64,000 nucleotides of DNA from Hathewaya massiliensis (GCF_902143515.1 NZ_CABFVD010000007.1:147426-211425), one strand, 5' to 3'. Shown: positions 43,209 through 51,894, counted from the stretch's first letter. Numbers and translations are program-made. The notes: generated from the sequence alone by a model not told the origin.

Positions 43209-43342
43209 CTTCCATTTTTTTCTCCCCCTAATTGTTTTTTAACTACGAATGTATCTAATGTTTGACTTAAGCACACTGTTTTGCTATGTGTTAAGCCATA
43301 TTTATAAATGCTTTTATACAATTCTTTTTTAAGCTTATTGAT
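43205..43342 (-). CDS. Spo0E-like aspartyl-phosphate phosphatase, ATC start
   Basis: 45 residues: NKLKKELYKSIYKYGLTHSK followed by VCLSQTLDTFVVKKQ. The SQxLD signature and size fit the Spo0E family, which removes phosphate from Spo0A and blocks sporulation. The frame's N-terminus is at ATC 43342, 7 bases after GGGGGG; the first usual start (TTG, codon 9) would remove the first helix and has no ribosome site. A stop lies upstream in frame. Also carries a stem-loop at 43264-43292. Confidence 0.6.
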   Translation of the reverse strand: MNKLKKELYKSIYKYGLTHSKTVCLSQTLDTFVVKKQLGGEKNGS

Positions 43343-43361
43343 TTTTAATCCCCCCAGTTTT

Positions 43362-44192
43362 TTAATCTAATAACTCTTTCAGTATCCTTGTTTTCTCTTT
43401 AGCTTTTTCTACTCTTATGCTCTTGCCGTCATTTAATACTGGAGTACACATCTCTAAAAGCCTGTCATAAGTCCTTTTCTCATACCTATTTTCCAATTCC
43501 CTCAATGGTAAATTAGTTGTAATTATAAGTGGCAAGCTGTTTCTATATCTGCTGTCTAAAATGTTATAAATTTTAGGTCTAGACCAAATTGTATCCTGTT
43601 CTGTCCCCAAGTCATCTATTATTAGCAAGTCTGCATTTGATAAGCTCCTCAAAACTGTATCTTCCCCTTCATTCCCAAACCTGTTGTAAGTTTCTTTTAT
43701 TCGTTCTAAAAGAGCATTTATACTCACGCATATTACTGGGACCATCTTATCTATTAATGCATTTGATATACATGCTGCAGTATATGTTTTTCCATTGCCT
43801 GGTTCTCCGTATATTAAAAGTCCTAATGATTCTTTTTTCATTTCTTGAAACCTATCTGCATACTTATTGCCTACTTCATACATTTTTTTAGTTCCCTTAG
43901 TAAAATCCCAATTCTCAAAGGTACTGTTTTTAAACTTCTGATCCATTAAGCTGTTATTTATAATCTGTTTAACTCTTATCTGCTTTTCTCGATTTTGTTC
44001 TCTTATCTCTTTTTCTTTAAGCTCTTTTTTTCTGCAACTGCACATTACTGGTACTATCATTGGTTTATTTAAAATTTCAATTTTTTTATTTATAGGTTCC
44101 CCACATTTAGGACAAGTCTTTAACTTATATTCCAATTCCTTGTTGTCTAAGTTCCTCTCCAGAGTTGTTCCTATCTGCTCCACCTTTCGCAC
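43362..44192 (-). CDS. DnaC/IstB-like helicase loader
   Basis: 276 residues. A zinc-finger-like N-terminus (CPKCGEPI...CSC) precedes an AAA+ domain with Walker A GEPGNGKTYTAA (about 129-140), Walker B LLIIDDLGTEQ and sensor TTNLPLRELENRY. It loads the replicative helicase at the phage origin. Overlaps the initiator gene by 68 bases, so coupled. Confidence 0.88.
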   Translation of the reverse strand: MRKVEQIGTTLERNLDNKELEYKLKTCPKCGEPINKKIEILNKPMIVPVMCSCRKKELKEKEIREQNREKQIRVKQIINNSLMDQKFKNSTFENWDFTKGTKKMYEVGNKYADRFQEMKKESLGLLIYGEPGNGKTYTAACISNALIDKMVPVICVSINALLERIKETYNRFGNEGEDTVLRSLSNADLLIIDDLGTEQDTIWSRPKIYNILDSRYRNSLPLIITTNLPLRELENRYEKRTYDRLLEMCTPVLNDGKSIRVEKAKEKTRILKELLD

Positions 44193-44913
44193 CTTCTTTC
44201 TTTACAATTTCTTTTGCCCATAAGCTTCTTATTACTGGTACACAATATTTAAAAGTCTTAATTTTATCACCTTCAAAGTTAGGCTTAAAGTTTTTAAATG
44301 CTATGTCTATACCTTGCTTAACTATGTTAATTGGCATCTTGTCTTCTACTATTTTTATAGCTGCTTGAATCTCAGCTGGTTTCATGTTAGTTTCTAAAAT
44401 TAAAGCCTTAGAGCAGTAGTAGTCAATTATTTCCTGTAGGTTTTCTATAATAACATTATTAGATGAATTATTAATAGAAGAATTATTTGTTCCGGTTTTA
44501 AATCCGTACCCTTCCGGTTTTAAATCCGAACCCCATTCGGTTTTAAATCCGACAGGTGTATTTTTGGACAAGTCATTCGGATTTAAATCCGATACCATTT
44601 CTATATATCTAGGACCTAATGTATAAAAGGAATATACGCCTTTTCTTTTTATTGTTTTATGTTCAAGTATCCCTAATGAACACATTTTTTTAATTCTTCT
44701 ATATATAGCATCTTTTTTTAGTTTTAATGTTGGTAATTGCTCTATTACTCCTTCATATTTGAGCCAGTAATATGTCTTGCCGTCTATAATTTCAGAATAC
44801 ATCTTCCCGCTATCCTTAAAATCTACAAAATATCTTAATATAGCAAGGTCATTCATGTCTAAGTCAAGTTCTACAGCTTTGGGTTGACTGAATCCATGCA
44901 CTGTATATTTCAT
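44125..44913 (-). CDS. Phage replication initiator (origin-binding)
   Basis: 262 residues. The N-terminal half is a winged helix (LDMNDLAILRYFVDFKDSGK, DAIYRRIKKMCSLGILEHKT); the C-terminal half (IIENLQEIIDYYCSKALILE) would contact the helicase loader next to it. Four iterons lie inside the coding sequence at 44491-44591, coding for the low-complexity linker (VGFKTEWGSDLKPEGYGFKT). This matches lambda-O-like and DnaD-like phage initiators. Confidence 0.8.
   Translation of the reverse strand: MKYTVHGFSQPKAVELDLDMNDLAILRYFVDFKDSGKMYSEIIDGKTYYWLKYEGVIEQLPTLKLKKDAIYRRIKKMCSLGILEHKTIKRKGVYSFYTLGPRYIEMVSDLNPNDLSKNTPVGFKTEWGSDLKPEGYGFKTGTNNSSINNSSNNVIIENLQEIIDYYCSKALILETNMKPAEIQAAIKIVEDKMPINIVKQGIDIAFKNFKPNFEGDKIKTFKYCVPVIRSLWAKEIVKKEGAKGGADRNNSGEELRQQGIGI
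44491..44591. repeat. Iterons of the phage replication origin
   Basis: Four direct repeats of consensus TTCGGTTTTAAATCCG: 44491-44506, 44513-44528, 44536-44551 and 44576-44591 (spacing 22, 23 and 40). Each has a TTTAAA core and the CGG...CCG ends make it partly palindromic. Located within the initiator gene, as is usual for phage origins. Confidence 0.85.
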
Positions 44914-44984
44914 TCTGTTACCAACCCCATTAATTCGGCTATTTCATCTTTAGTTAGATTGTTCTTCTGTCTAATCAAAGCCAT
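44910..44984 (-). CDS. Very small protein before the initiator
   Basis: 24 residues (MALIRQKNNLTKDEIAELMG), start ATG 44984 after AAAGGAGGGCTTATA. Its stop overlaps the initiator start (ATGA), so it may serve as a coupling leader. Confidence 0.5.
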   Translation of the reverse strand: MALIRQKNNLTKDEIAELMGLVTE

Positions 44985-45000
44985 TATAAGCCCTCCTTTG

Positions 45001-45117
45001 TTATCCATAGATGATTAATGCTACTGCAATAAAACCTCCCCAAAATACTGCTATTGTAACTGTTCGCATTAACCATGTAAGAATTATTCTTTTGATTTTT
45101 TTCTTAGATTTACACAT
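45001..45117 (-). CDS. Small membrane protein
   Basis: 38 residues, basic start (MCKSKKKIKRIILTWLMRT) and a hydrophobic second half (VFWGGFIAVALIIYG). Ribosome site GAGGGGGAATTTTT. One membrane span; unknown. Confidence 0.5.
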   Translation of the reverse strand: MCKSKKKIKRIILTWLMRTVTIAVFWGGFIAVALIIYG

Positions 45118-45166
45118 AAAAATTCCCCCTCGGCATATACTAAACCGTAATAATTTTGTATAATGA

Positions 45167-45231
45167 GGGTAAGAGCTCTAAGCTCTGTACCCAAACTGTT
45201 ACTTTTAAAGTGCACCCTCGCTACAGGGTGT
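45167..45231 (-). promoter_or_regulatory. Paired leader hairpins before replication operon
   Basis: First hairpin: GGGTA-AGAGCT-CTA-AGCTCT-TACCC with one bulge (45167-45192). Second: CACCCT/AGGGTG with a 6-base loop (45213-45230), next to a run of Ts on the plus strand. They fill the 118-base gap before the small membrane gene and could be attenuation or processing elements. Confidence 0.5.
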
Positions 45232-45236
45232 ATTTT

Positions 45237-45593
45237 TTATACCCATCTTTTATCCCTTAGCTGAATAGTTTCTTTCAGTTCTTCTATTTCAGCTTTCAAC
45301 TCTTCGTTTTCAGATTTTAAACTATCACACAATGAATCTAATTCACTGTAAGAAGGTTCATCAAATAATGTTTTCTCTAGTAACTCACAAGCTTTTTCTT
45401 TATCGCCTTCTCTTAAGTTGTATAATATAATCTCATTTTCAAGTGGATTACTTATGTCAATTAACACAAACTTTTTTAAATTGCTTAATCCCTCTTCTGT
45501 TTTTAATCTTGCACTTGTTACAGCTTCTTCTTTATCAAAAGTTATCTCTGTAATCTCTGTTGTTATCCTTGTGTTAAAATCCTTGTTTATCAT
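45237..45593 (-). CDS. Unknown coiled-coil protein
   Basis: 118 residues; first ~70 alpha/beta (MINKDFNTRITTEITEITFD), last ~45 a coiled coil (SLKSENEELKAEIEELKETI). Two bases after the helicase stop. Unknown. Confidence 0.5.
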   Translation of the reverse strand: MINKDFNTRITTEITEITFDKEEAVTSARLKTEEGLSNLKKFVLIDISNPLENEIILYNLREGDKEKACELLEKTLFDEPSYSELDSLCDSLKSENEELKAEIEELKETIQLRDKRWV

Positions 45594-45595
45594 CT

Positions 45596-47386
45596 TTAAC
45601 CCTCCTTAAACATTTCACTTATGAATTGGCTTTCTTCTATAGGTACTTCATCACCACCCCAATTCAAGGTTTTCTTGGATCTAGTGATATATAATTTTTC
45701 TTTTGCCCTAGTAATTGCTACGTAGAAAAGCCTTCTCTCTTCTTCTAAATCTCCACGTTTTGAAGGAAATACATTTTGGTTCATGCCTGCTACAAATACT
45801 GTGGGGAATTCCAATCCTTTGGAGCCATGCACTGTCATAATTTTTACTGCATCCCTTTGCTCCATTAATTTCTCTTGTATATCCTTCATGTGTATCCATT
45901 TTAAAAATGCTGATATATCTGTGCTTTCTCCTAAATCTCTTTGAATGTTTTCCCATCTCCCTATAACATTTAAAGCTAACTCTATTTCTTGTATTTTGTT
46001 TGTTCTATTTTCTTTTGAATACTTTAATGGGATTTCTAATTTCCATGCAGCTATATTAAATGCTTTAGAAGCTTCTGAACACTCTTCTGTTATATAAGTG
46101 TGTATTGAATCTAATCTCTGCATAAGCTCCTGAACCTCTTCTATACCTTCTAGTGCTTCCATGAAATCAATGCTTTCGTCTACCATTATTTTCTCTAATT
46201 CTTGCATTTTAAGTGCATTTAATCTCTTTGTAGGGAAGTTTATTACCTTCCTTAGAGTATTATCATCTTGAGGGTTTAAAACCACTTCTAAAATGCTTAA
46301 AATCATTCTTACATCATATTTTTTTAATGGATCCTCTTTATTGCTTAATACCTGGTATGGAATATTGAAAGCTTTAAATGTTTGAATAAAAGGTTCCATT
46401 TGTTTATTTGTCCTAGTCAATATTGCATAATTTGAATACTGACTATCTTCAAGTATCTTTCCTGCTATAACATTTACTTCATTTGCTATGTTTTCAGCTT
46501 CAATGTATTCTATTTCAGCACCAGTTTTATTAGCTTTTAAGACTTTCTTAGTTTGATTTTCATTGTGAGCTATAAGATTATTAGCTGCAGTAATAATTGC
46601 TTCTGTACTTCTGTAATTATCTTCAAGTTTTATGATTTCACAGTTAGGATAATATTTTTCAAAATTAATGATATACTCTGGTTTAGCCCCCCTCCATGTG
46701 TAAATATTTTGAAAATCATCACCTACTACAAATAAATTTCTAGGATTTAGAGCTTTTATAATCTGCATTTGTATATCATTTGTATCTTGAAATTCATCAA
46801 CAAACATATATTCATATTGACTGCTATAATTCTGTTGAACCTCTGTATGCTCTGTAAGAAGTTTTAAAGTTTCAGTAAGCAACATATCTAAATCCAATGC
46901 ATTATTTCTTTTAAGCACCCAGTAATATTCGTTAATTGCCTGTTCCTCTTCTCCACAATCTAGTTCCCTACTACCATCAAGCACTGCTAAAACTGCTTTA
47001 GTGTTTGTATATTTACCATAACTAAATTCTTCAATGATCTTAGAGATTATCGCTTCTCTATCTTCCTGGTCATAGATAGTAAATTCTTTATCATACCCTA
47101 GGAGATATCCATATTCTTTTAGGACCTTTACACAAAATGCATGGAAGGTATTACAAAATAAATTTTCTCCTTCTGATCCTATGAGTTTTATAACTCTTTC
47201 CTTCATTTCCTTACCTGCAAGTCTAGTAAATGTTAAGGCTAACATACTGCTACAACCTACTCTATTGTTGTATAAATGAGCTATTCTGCTAGTTAAAGTA
47301 CTTGTTTTCCCTGTGCCTGCTCCTGCTAAGCAAAGTATTACTTCGCTTTCACTTTCTACCGCTTTTATTTGAGCTTCATTAAGCAT
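45596..47386 (-). CDS. UvrD/PcrA-like DNA helicase
   Basis: 596 residues of superfamily 1A: Walker A AGAGTGKTSTLTSRIA (about 20-35), LTFTRLAGKEMKERV, motif II FVDEFQDTNDIQMQ, DDFQNIYTWRGA, and motif VI FYVAITRAKEKLYITR. Somewhat shorter than chromosomal PcrA (~720). Probably supports phage replication or recombination. Confidence 0.9.
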   Translation of the reverse strand: MLNEAQIKAVESESEVILCLAGAGTGKTSTLTSRIAHLYNNRVGCSSMLALTFTRLAGKEMKERVIKLIGSEGENLFCNTFHAFCVKVLKEYGYLLGYDKEFTIYDQEDREAIISKIIEEFSYGKYTNTKAVLAVLDGSRELDCGEEEQAINEYYWVLKRNNALDLDMLLTETLKLLTEHTEVQQNYSSQYEYMFVDEFQDTNDIQMQIIKALNPRNLFVVGDDFQNIYTWRGAKPEYIINFEKYYPNCEIIKLEDNYRSTEAIITAANNLIAHNENQTKKVLKANKTGAEIEYIEAENIANEVNVIAGKILEDSQYSNYAILTRTNKQMEPFIQTFKAFNIPYQVLSNKEDPLKKYDVRMILSILEVVLNPQDDNTLRKVINFPTKRLNALKMQELEKIMVDESIDFMEALEGIEEVQELMQRLDSIHTYITEECSEASKAFNIAAWKLEIPLKYSKENRTNKIQEIELALNVIGRWENIQRDLGESTDISAFLKWIHMKDIQEKLMEQRDAVKIMTVHGSKGLEFPTVFVAGMNQNVFPSKRGDLEEERRLFYVAITRAKEKLYITRSKKTLNWGGDEVPIEESQFISEMFKEG

Positions 47387-47647
47387 TTACTCACTTCCTA
47401 ACTTTTTATAATAATCAAATAATTTCTTTTTTCTTAATTCATAAACTTTAGCAAGAACAGTTCCATGAGTTTTACCTAATGCCATTGCTATATCAGCTTT
47501 TTTCATTGAATCCCACATTGAACACATATATATCAAATCATCTTTTGTAAATGGTTTACCGTGGTTTTCATGAAACTCTGGATTGTATCTCATTCTATGG
47601 TTTGAAGCTGTGTATTCTATTCCATCAACTTCATAGGTTTTAGTCAT
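47387..47647 (-). CDS. Small HTH-like protein
   Basis: 86 residues (MTKTYEVDGIEYTASNHRMR) with a possible helix-turn-helix (KKADIAMALGKTHGTVLAKVY). Directly abuts the helicase start. Likely DNA-binding; unknown. Confidence 0.55.
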   Translation of the reverse strand: MTKTYEVDGIEYTASNHRMRYNPEFHENHGKPFTKDDLIYMCSMWDSMKKADIAMALGKTHGTVLAKVYELRKKKLFDYYKKLGSE

Positions 47648-47658
47648 GTTTATTCACC

Positions 47659-48153
47659 TCACTTTACCTCTAAGGTTATTTCAAAATCTGTTCTTTTGTT
47701 TAATTCCTCTATTAAGTCTTTAGTCTGTATACTGGATAAATCTATCTCTTTAGGGTTTTCTCCCATTATTTTGCTTATGGGTATATTTAAAGCTTTCGCT
47801 ATTTTAGTTAAAGTTTCTATACTTGGGTTTCCCTTTTGCTCTAACTCTAGTTGTTGTAAATAAGAGGCTGAAATTCCAGCTATTTTGGCTAATTGTTCTT
47901 GGGTTAATTTTGAAAGTTTTCTATACTCTTTAATTTTTTCTCCTATGCTATTATTCTTTTCATAGTTACATAACTTGTTAATATCAACTCCAAGAGCTTG
48001 AGCTATTTTAGTTAATGTTTCAATATTGGGGTTTCTTTTATTGTTTTCATAATTCCATATAGCATTTTTAGATAGTTCGCATCTGATCGCCAATTCTTGT
48101 TGAGTTAACCCTTTTTCTTTTCTTAAATGCTTTATTTTATCTCCAATATTCAA
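47659..48153 (-). CDS. Protein with two XRE-type HTH domains
   Basis: 164 residues: first HTH at ~5-60 (KIKHLRKEKGLTQQELAIRC, SKNAIWNYENNKRNP), second at ~70-128 (KIKEYRKLSKLTQEQLAKIA, SASYLQQLELEQKGNPS), then ~35 more residues. The tandem arrangement suggests a single-chain 'dimer' binding one operator. Possible regulator of the early operon. Confidence 0.75.
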   Translation of the reverse strand: MNIGDKIKHLRKEKGLTQQELAIRCELSKNAIWNYENNKRNPNIETLTKIAQALGVDINKLCNYEKNNSIGEKIKEYRKLSKLTQEQLAKIAGISASYLQQLELEQKGNPSIETLTKIAKALNIPISKIMGENPKEIDLSSIQTKDLIEELNKRTDFEITLEVK

Positions 48154-48164
48154 GGTATCACTTC

Positions 48165-50282
48165 CTAATTATTGTTTAAGTCCCAAACTTTAAATCCCTC
48201 AACTTCTGTAACACCAATAACACCACTTAAAATAATGTTATCTAGCTTATTACATATCTTGTTTAGTCCTTCTATAACTCTTTTAAAGTTGTCACTATCA
48301 AGGTTTTCAATATTATCTATAGCAAGTATTTTGCACTTAGGATTAGCCTTCTCTATAAATGTTGTAAGCATTGCTATAAGTAATATCATCTGTTGTCCTG
48401 TACTTAGTGCATCAAAGTTTCTTTTATCTCCAAACTTATCTTTCCAACCAAACTGGAATACTTCTTTTCCTCCAGCAGTTTCAGTTGTAAAATAAAATTC
48501 ATTTTCTATTCCCATTGCACTTAAATTGCCTTGAATATCTACTTGTATAGGCTCTAAAGTTTCCTTAACTAATTCCCCTTGAAGTCCTTTTGCTCCTAAG
48601 GTTTCATCTAAAGACTTAAAGTTAATATAGTTGTACTCTGCTGTCTTACTATCTATCATGCTTGATTTAAGGTTAGATAGAGTTGTTTTAGCTTTTTCCT
48701 GTTCATCTATTTTAGTTTTCAAGGAGCCTATATTGTTTCTAATGCCTTCTGCCTGTTTTTCTAAAATGTCAATTGGTGCTATAGGATCTACTGGTTCATT
48801 TTGAAGCTTACTTAATTCCTCTTTTAATCTAGCTATCTTTTCAGTTTGTAAAGTATCAAATGACTTAGCTTGATTTAATAAATTTTCTAACTTGTTTATT
48901 TCTGCATTTATAGAGTTATTATTTCTATTAGCCTGCAACTCTTCTGTAGATAGCTTTTTACTTTCTTCCTGAAGCTTATTAATCTCTTCTTCAATAGCTT
49001 TATATTTTTGGTCTAACTCTTTATATGTGTCAGCAAGTATTTGTCTTTGCATTTCCTTAGTTTTGTTTTGACCTTCTGTATAAGCTACAAATTTACTAAA
49101 GTCTTTATTGCAAGCTATTTTGGGATCTAGTACACACTTACCACCAACTTTTTTAACCTTGTTTACTAAGTCTGTACTTGTAGATATTTCAGCCTTAACC
49201 TTAAGTCCATTTTCTTTTACTTCATTCATGTCATTTGTTAATTTCTTTAAGTCATTTCTTTTTTGGTTTAACTTCAGGTCTAATGTCTGTAGTTTTTCTG
49301 AATTGTCAACTTGCTTAATTTGTGCCTTAAACTCTTTTATTTTATTTTCAGTTTCAGCTACTTTTATAGAACATTCTTTAAGCTGTTCATCAGCTATAGC
49401 TTGTTTAAGCTGCTCTATTTTCTCTAACCTTGCATCTATATTCTTTTTCTTTTGAGTATCTTCACTTATCTGTTTTTCTACCTTTACAAGCTCTGCTTGA
49501 AGCTTTTCTATTTCTTCTTTATTTGATTTAAGGTTTCTATCTGTATCACTTAATTTATTTTTTAATTCTCCAAGTTTTTGTACTGCAGCAGTAGCTCTTT
49601 TCTTTTCATCATTCCAGTAACTTAATTTAGTTTTAGTCCAATCAATCATGCTTTGAAGTCCTGATGTAATATCATATTTTTCAGGATACTCCTTCAAAAC
49701 ATCTGTAATAATTGTTTCCATAAGCTCATATTGTTCTGGACTATTAACCTCTAATTCTGTAGTTAGAAGATTATTTTGTAGATAATCCTTAACTTTGTCT
49801 TTAGTCCATTTATCTGAATTAAATCCTGCTAAGTTATATATAAACTCTCTTCTTTTGCTATCTGATAAACTTAGAAATTCATTAAAATCTAGCATTACTG
49901 GTAAACTTCCTAATTCAGAAAGTATCCTAGCTTCCTTTTCAGCTATTTTAGTTTCACCTTTTGAAGGGCTAACATTTAAAGATTGCTGAATACTTTCTTT
50001 AGTTGAACCATCTTTACTTTTAGTTACCTTTCTCTTAAACTCTCTAGTGAAATTAAAATCTTCTGTATTAAGTCCAACCACCATGCTATCTGCATTAGAC
50101 AACTTAAAGGTTTCATCTGATTTCTTACCTTGACCTGGAACATAACCTAAAAGTGCAACTCCTAAAGCTTGAAGCCTTGTAGTTTTACCTACTCCATTTG
50201 AACCTATGATTATGTCTTTACCTGTAAGCTCCTGCACAAGGTTTTGACCTTTGATATTCTCCATTACTATTCCTTTTATCAT
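48165..50282 (-). CDS. SbcC/RecF-like coiled-coil ATPase
   Basis: 705 residues. N-terminal Walker A GSNGVGKTTRLQALG (about 28-42), long coiled-coil arms from ~210 to ~530, then the ABC-type signature LSTGQQMILLIAML and Walker B CKILAIDNIENLDS. A matching exonuclease (SbcD) is absent; the partner may be the SSAP-like protein just upstream. Typical of phage recombination modules. Confidence 0.75.
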   Translation of the reverse strand: MIKGIVMENIKGQNLVQELTGKDIIIGSNGVGKTTRLQALGVALLGYVPGQGKKSDETFKLSNADSMVVGLNTEDFNFTREFKRKVTKSKDGSTKESIQQSLNVSPSKGETKIAEKEARILSELGSLPVMLDFNEFLSLSDSKRREFIYNLAGFNSDKWTKDKVKDYLQNNLLTTELEVNSPEQYELMETIITDVLKEYPEKYDITSGLQSMIDWTKTKLSYWNDEKKRATAAVQKLGELKNKLSDTDRNLKSNKEEIEKLQAELVKVEKQISEDTQKKKNIDARLEKIEQLKQAIADEQLKECSIKVAETENKIKEFKAQIKQVDNSEKLQTLDLKLNQKRNDLKKLTNDMNEVKENGLKVKAEISTSTDLVNKVKKVGGKCVLDPKIACNKDFSKFVAYTEGQNKTKEMQRQILADTYKELDQKYKAIEEEINKLQEESKKLSTEELQANRNNNSINAEINKLENLLNQAKSFDTLQTEKIARLKEELSKLQNEPVDPIAPIDILEKQAEGIRNNIGSLKTKIDEQEKAKTTLSNLKSSMIDSKTAEYNYINFKSLDETLGAKGLQGELVKETLEPIQVDIQGNLSAMGIENEFYFTTETAGGKEVFQFGWKDKFGDKRNFDALSTGQQMILLIAMLTTFIEKANPKCKILAIDNIENLDSDNFKRVIEGLNKICNKLDNIILSGVIGVTEVEGFKVWDLNNN

Positions 50283-51416
50283 CTAAAACACCTCACTATC
50301 TAATTTTGAATTTATAAGTGCCTTAGCCATTTCAAGTTGACCTACTGTTAAGTCTTCAAGTGGCTTTCTGAAATTCTCTTGAATTACCTTATCAAACTCT
50401 TCATCACCTAGAATGTTCTTGCTTTCTTCTAATCCCATTCGTAGTTGATTCTCTCTTTCTTTCTCTTGCTTATTTGAAACCTCTACCTTTTCCCTTTCCT
50501 GGATATCTATATGTTGCATTGGTTGAGACCCTGTGCTTTCAGGTAATTCTGGGGTAATTTCTTCTTCATCTCTTGATGTGTATAAATCTTCTTCTTGAAT
50601 TTCATCTATTACATTTGCATCTATAATATCTACTTTTGTTCCTTTGTAATTTTCAATATTCTTACCTTCTTCAGCTATCTTTGCAAGTTTAAGAAGATCC
50701 TCTCTAGTAAGGTCATGTGTCCAACCATAAACATCAACCATTCCAACATGGTTTTTATCTGGACCTGTAGTTTCTACATAAACCTGACTTAATGATGGGT
50801 GTTTTTTTAGGACGTTTCTTTCTGCTATGGTTTGTGCTTTTCTTTCTGCAAATAATTTGTTGTTTATATAAGTGCTAATAGCTTTAAGCACCTCTTTGTC
50901 TTCAGGATTTACCCAAATTCCTAAAGGACCTTCTATTCTGTAAAAAGCACCTCTTCTTTTTTCTTCTTCCGTTAATGAAGTTTCCATACATACTTTCCCA
51001 CAACTTTTGTTATATTGGACCTTTCCCATTAAGTCCTGTATAAGATACATTTGTATGTCATAAAGTAGTGTTGAACTTGTTAGGACTAAGTTACCTATAG
51101 GGCTGTATCCTATGGCTATTTTTTTTACCCAAACTTTGCTTATGGATCCACTTTCTTTATCTATAATTGGATAAGGATTAACAACTACTGTTCCATCAGG
51201 TAAAGTAAGTTTTTCAGGAGTTATAATACTTACACCTGCAAACTTATTCATTTCGTTATAACCTGCAGCGGTAATCATTGCTTTACCCTGTATAACTGCT
51301 ATGTGGCCTTGCTTTTCATGAAGCTTTAACTTAGCCCTAACAGCCTTAATTCCACCTGACGGGGTTTGCTTTATAAATACTTCTCCGTCTCCTAATTTGG
51401 CTATTTGGTTTGACAT
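50283..51416 (-). CDS. Single-strand annealing-type recombination protein (tentative)
   Basis: 377 residues. The first ~190 residues form a compact domain (AVIQGKAMITAAGYNEMNKF) ending in AERKAQTIAERNVLKKHPSL, which recalls the helical end of RecT/ERF-type annealing proteins; the last ~130 are acidic and disordered. Position beside the SbcC-like ATPase and upstream of ssb fits a recombinase. Confidence 0.5.
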   Translation of the reverse strand: MSNQIAKLGDGEVFIKQTPSGGIKAVRAKLKLHEKQGHIAVIQGKAMITAAGYNEMNKFAGVSIITPEKLTLPDGTVVVNPYPIIDKESGSISKVWVKKIAIGYSPIGNLVLTSSTLLYDIQMYLIQDLMGKVQYNKSCGKVCMETSLTEEEKRRGAFYRIEGPLGIWVNPEDKEVLKAISTYINNKLFAERKAQTIAERNVLKKHPSLSQVYVETTGPDKNHVGMVDVYGWTHDLTREDLLKLAKIAEEGKNIENYKGTKVDIIDANVIDEIQEEDLYTSRDEEEITPELPESTGSQPMQHIDIQEREKVEVSNKQEKERENQLRMGLEESKNILGDEEFDKVIQENFRKPLEDLTVGQLEMAKALINSKLDSEVF

Positions 51417-51550
51417 AAGATCCTCTCCTTTTCACTTTGTAAAAAATTAATGTGGCTTTTATATATCTCTCTAGTCCCTTTATCATGAGTGTGAAGAATT
51501 TTTCTTCTTAATTCCCTAACTCTTTGTTCTAAAAGCTGTGCTTGTGTCAT
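51401..51550 (-). CDS. Small charged protein
   Basis: 49 residues (MTQAQLLEQRVRELRRKILH), helical; start ATG 51550 behind GGTGATTAAA, overlapping the SSAP-like start by 16 bases. Unknown. Confidence 0.55.
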   Translation of the reverse strand: MTQAQLLEQRVRELRRKILHTHDKGTREIYKSHINFLQSEKERILCQTK

Positions 51551-51578
51551 TTTAATCACCTTATTTTTTTTATTTAGT

Positions 51579-51625
51579 CAACTTTCTCAACTCGCTTGCA
51601 TAGAATATATTGAGAAAGTGTTTTC
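51579..51625 (+). terminator. Inverted repeat with T-run (plus strand)
   Basis: ACTTTCTCAA (51579-51588) pairs with TTGAGAAAGT (51610-51619), followed by GTTTTCTTTTTT on the plus strand. The loop is long (21 bases) so efficiency is doubtful. It also overlaps a TAGTCAACTTT that resembles the operator sequence. Confidence 0.35.
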
Positions 51626-51682
51626 TTTTTTAAGAAAAGTATTTTTTTAAAAAAGGCTGTTTAGCCTAACAAAAACAAAAAA

Positions 51683-51719
51683 CCAACTATATATACAAAT
51701 AAATGTATAAAATAGTTGG
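51683..51719 (-). terminator. Terminator after Com-like gene
   Basis: CCAACTAT/ATAGTTGG plus an inner ATACA/TGTAT stem, followed on the minus strand by TTTTTTGTTTTTG. A strong intrinsic terminator within the early operon, so promoter-proximal genes may need antitermination or leak-through. Confidence 0.75.
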
Positions 51720-51744
51720 CTCTAGTTCTGGCTCATAAAACAAC

Positions 51745-51894
51745 CTAAGCTGTTGGCTCTGACTTTGGCTCGTTTTTAACTTCTATTTCCTGTCTACACT
51801 TTTTACATTTAATGTAGACACCTTCTATCTTTTTAGAAGGATTTATCATTAGCATTTTTTGCCCGCATGTAGGGCATTTATACCACTCTTTCAT
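51745..51894 (-). CDS. Com-like zinc-ribbon protein
   Basis: 49 residues with CPTCGQKML and CKKCRQEIEV, a two-pair zinc ribbon like the Mu Com family, ending NEPKSEPTA. Start ATG 51894 behind GGAGGAATAAT. In Mu, Com activates translation of the DNA-modifying Mom; here the role is not known. Confidence 0.65.
   Translation of the reverse strand: MKEWYKCPTCGQKMLMINPSKKIEGVYIKCKKCRQEIEVKNEPKSEPTA

Noticed and set aside
44491..44591. Iterons read as a short CRISPR-like array
   Set aside because: Repeats are 16 bases with 6-24 base gaps inside a coding sequence; they fit origin iterons.
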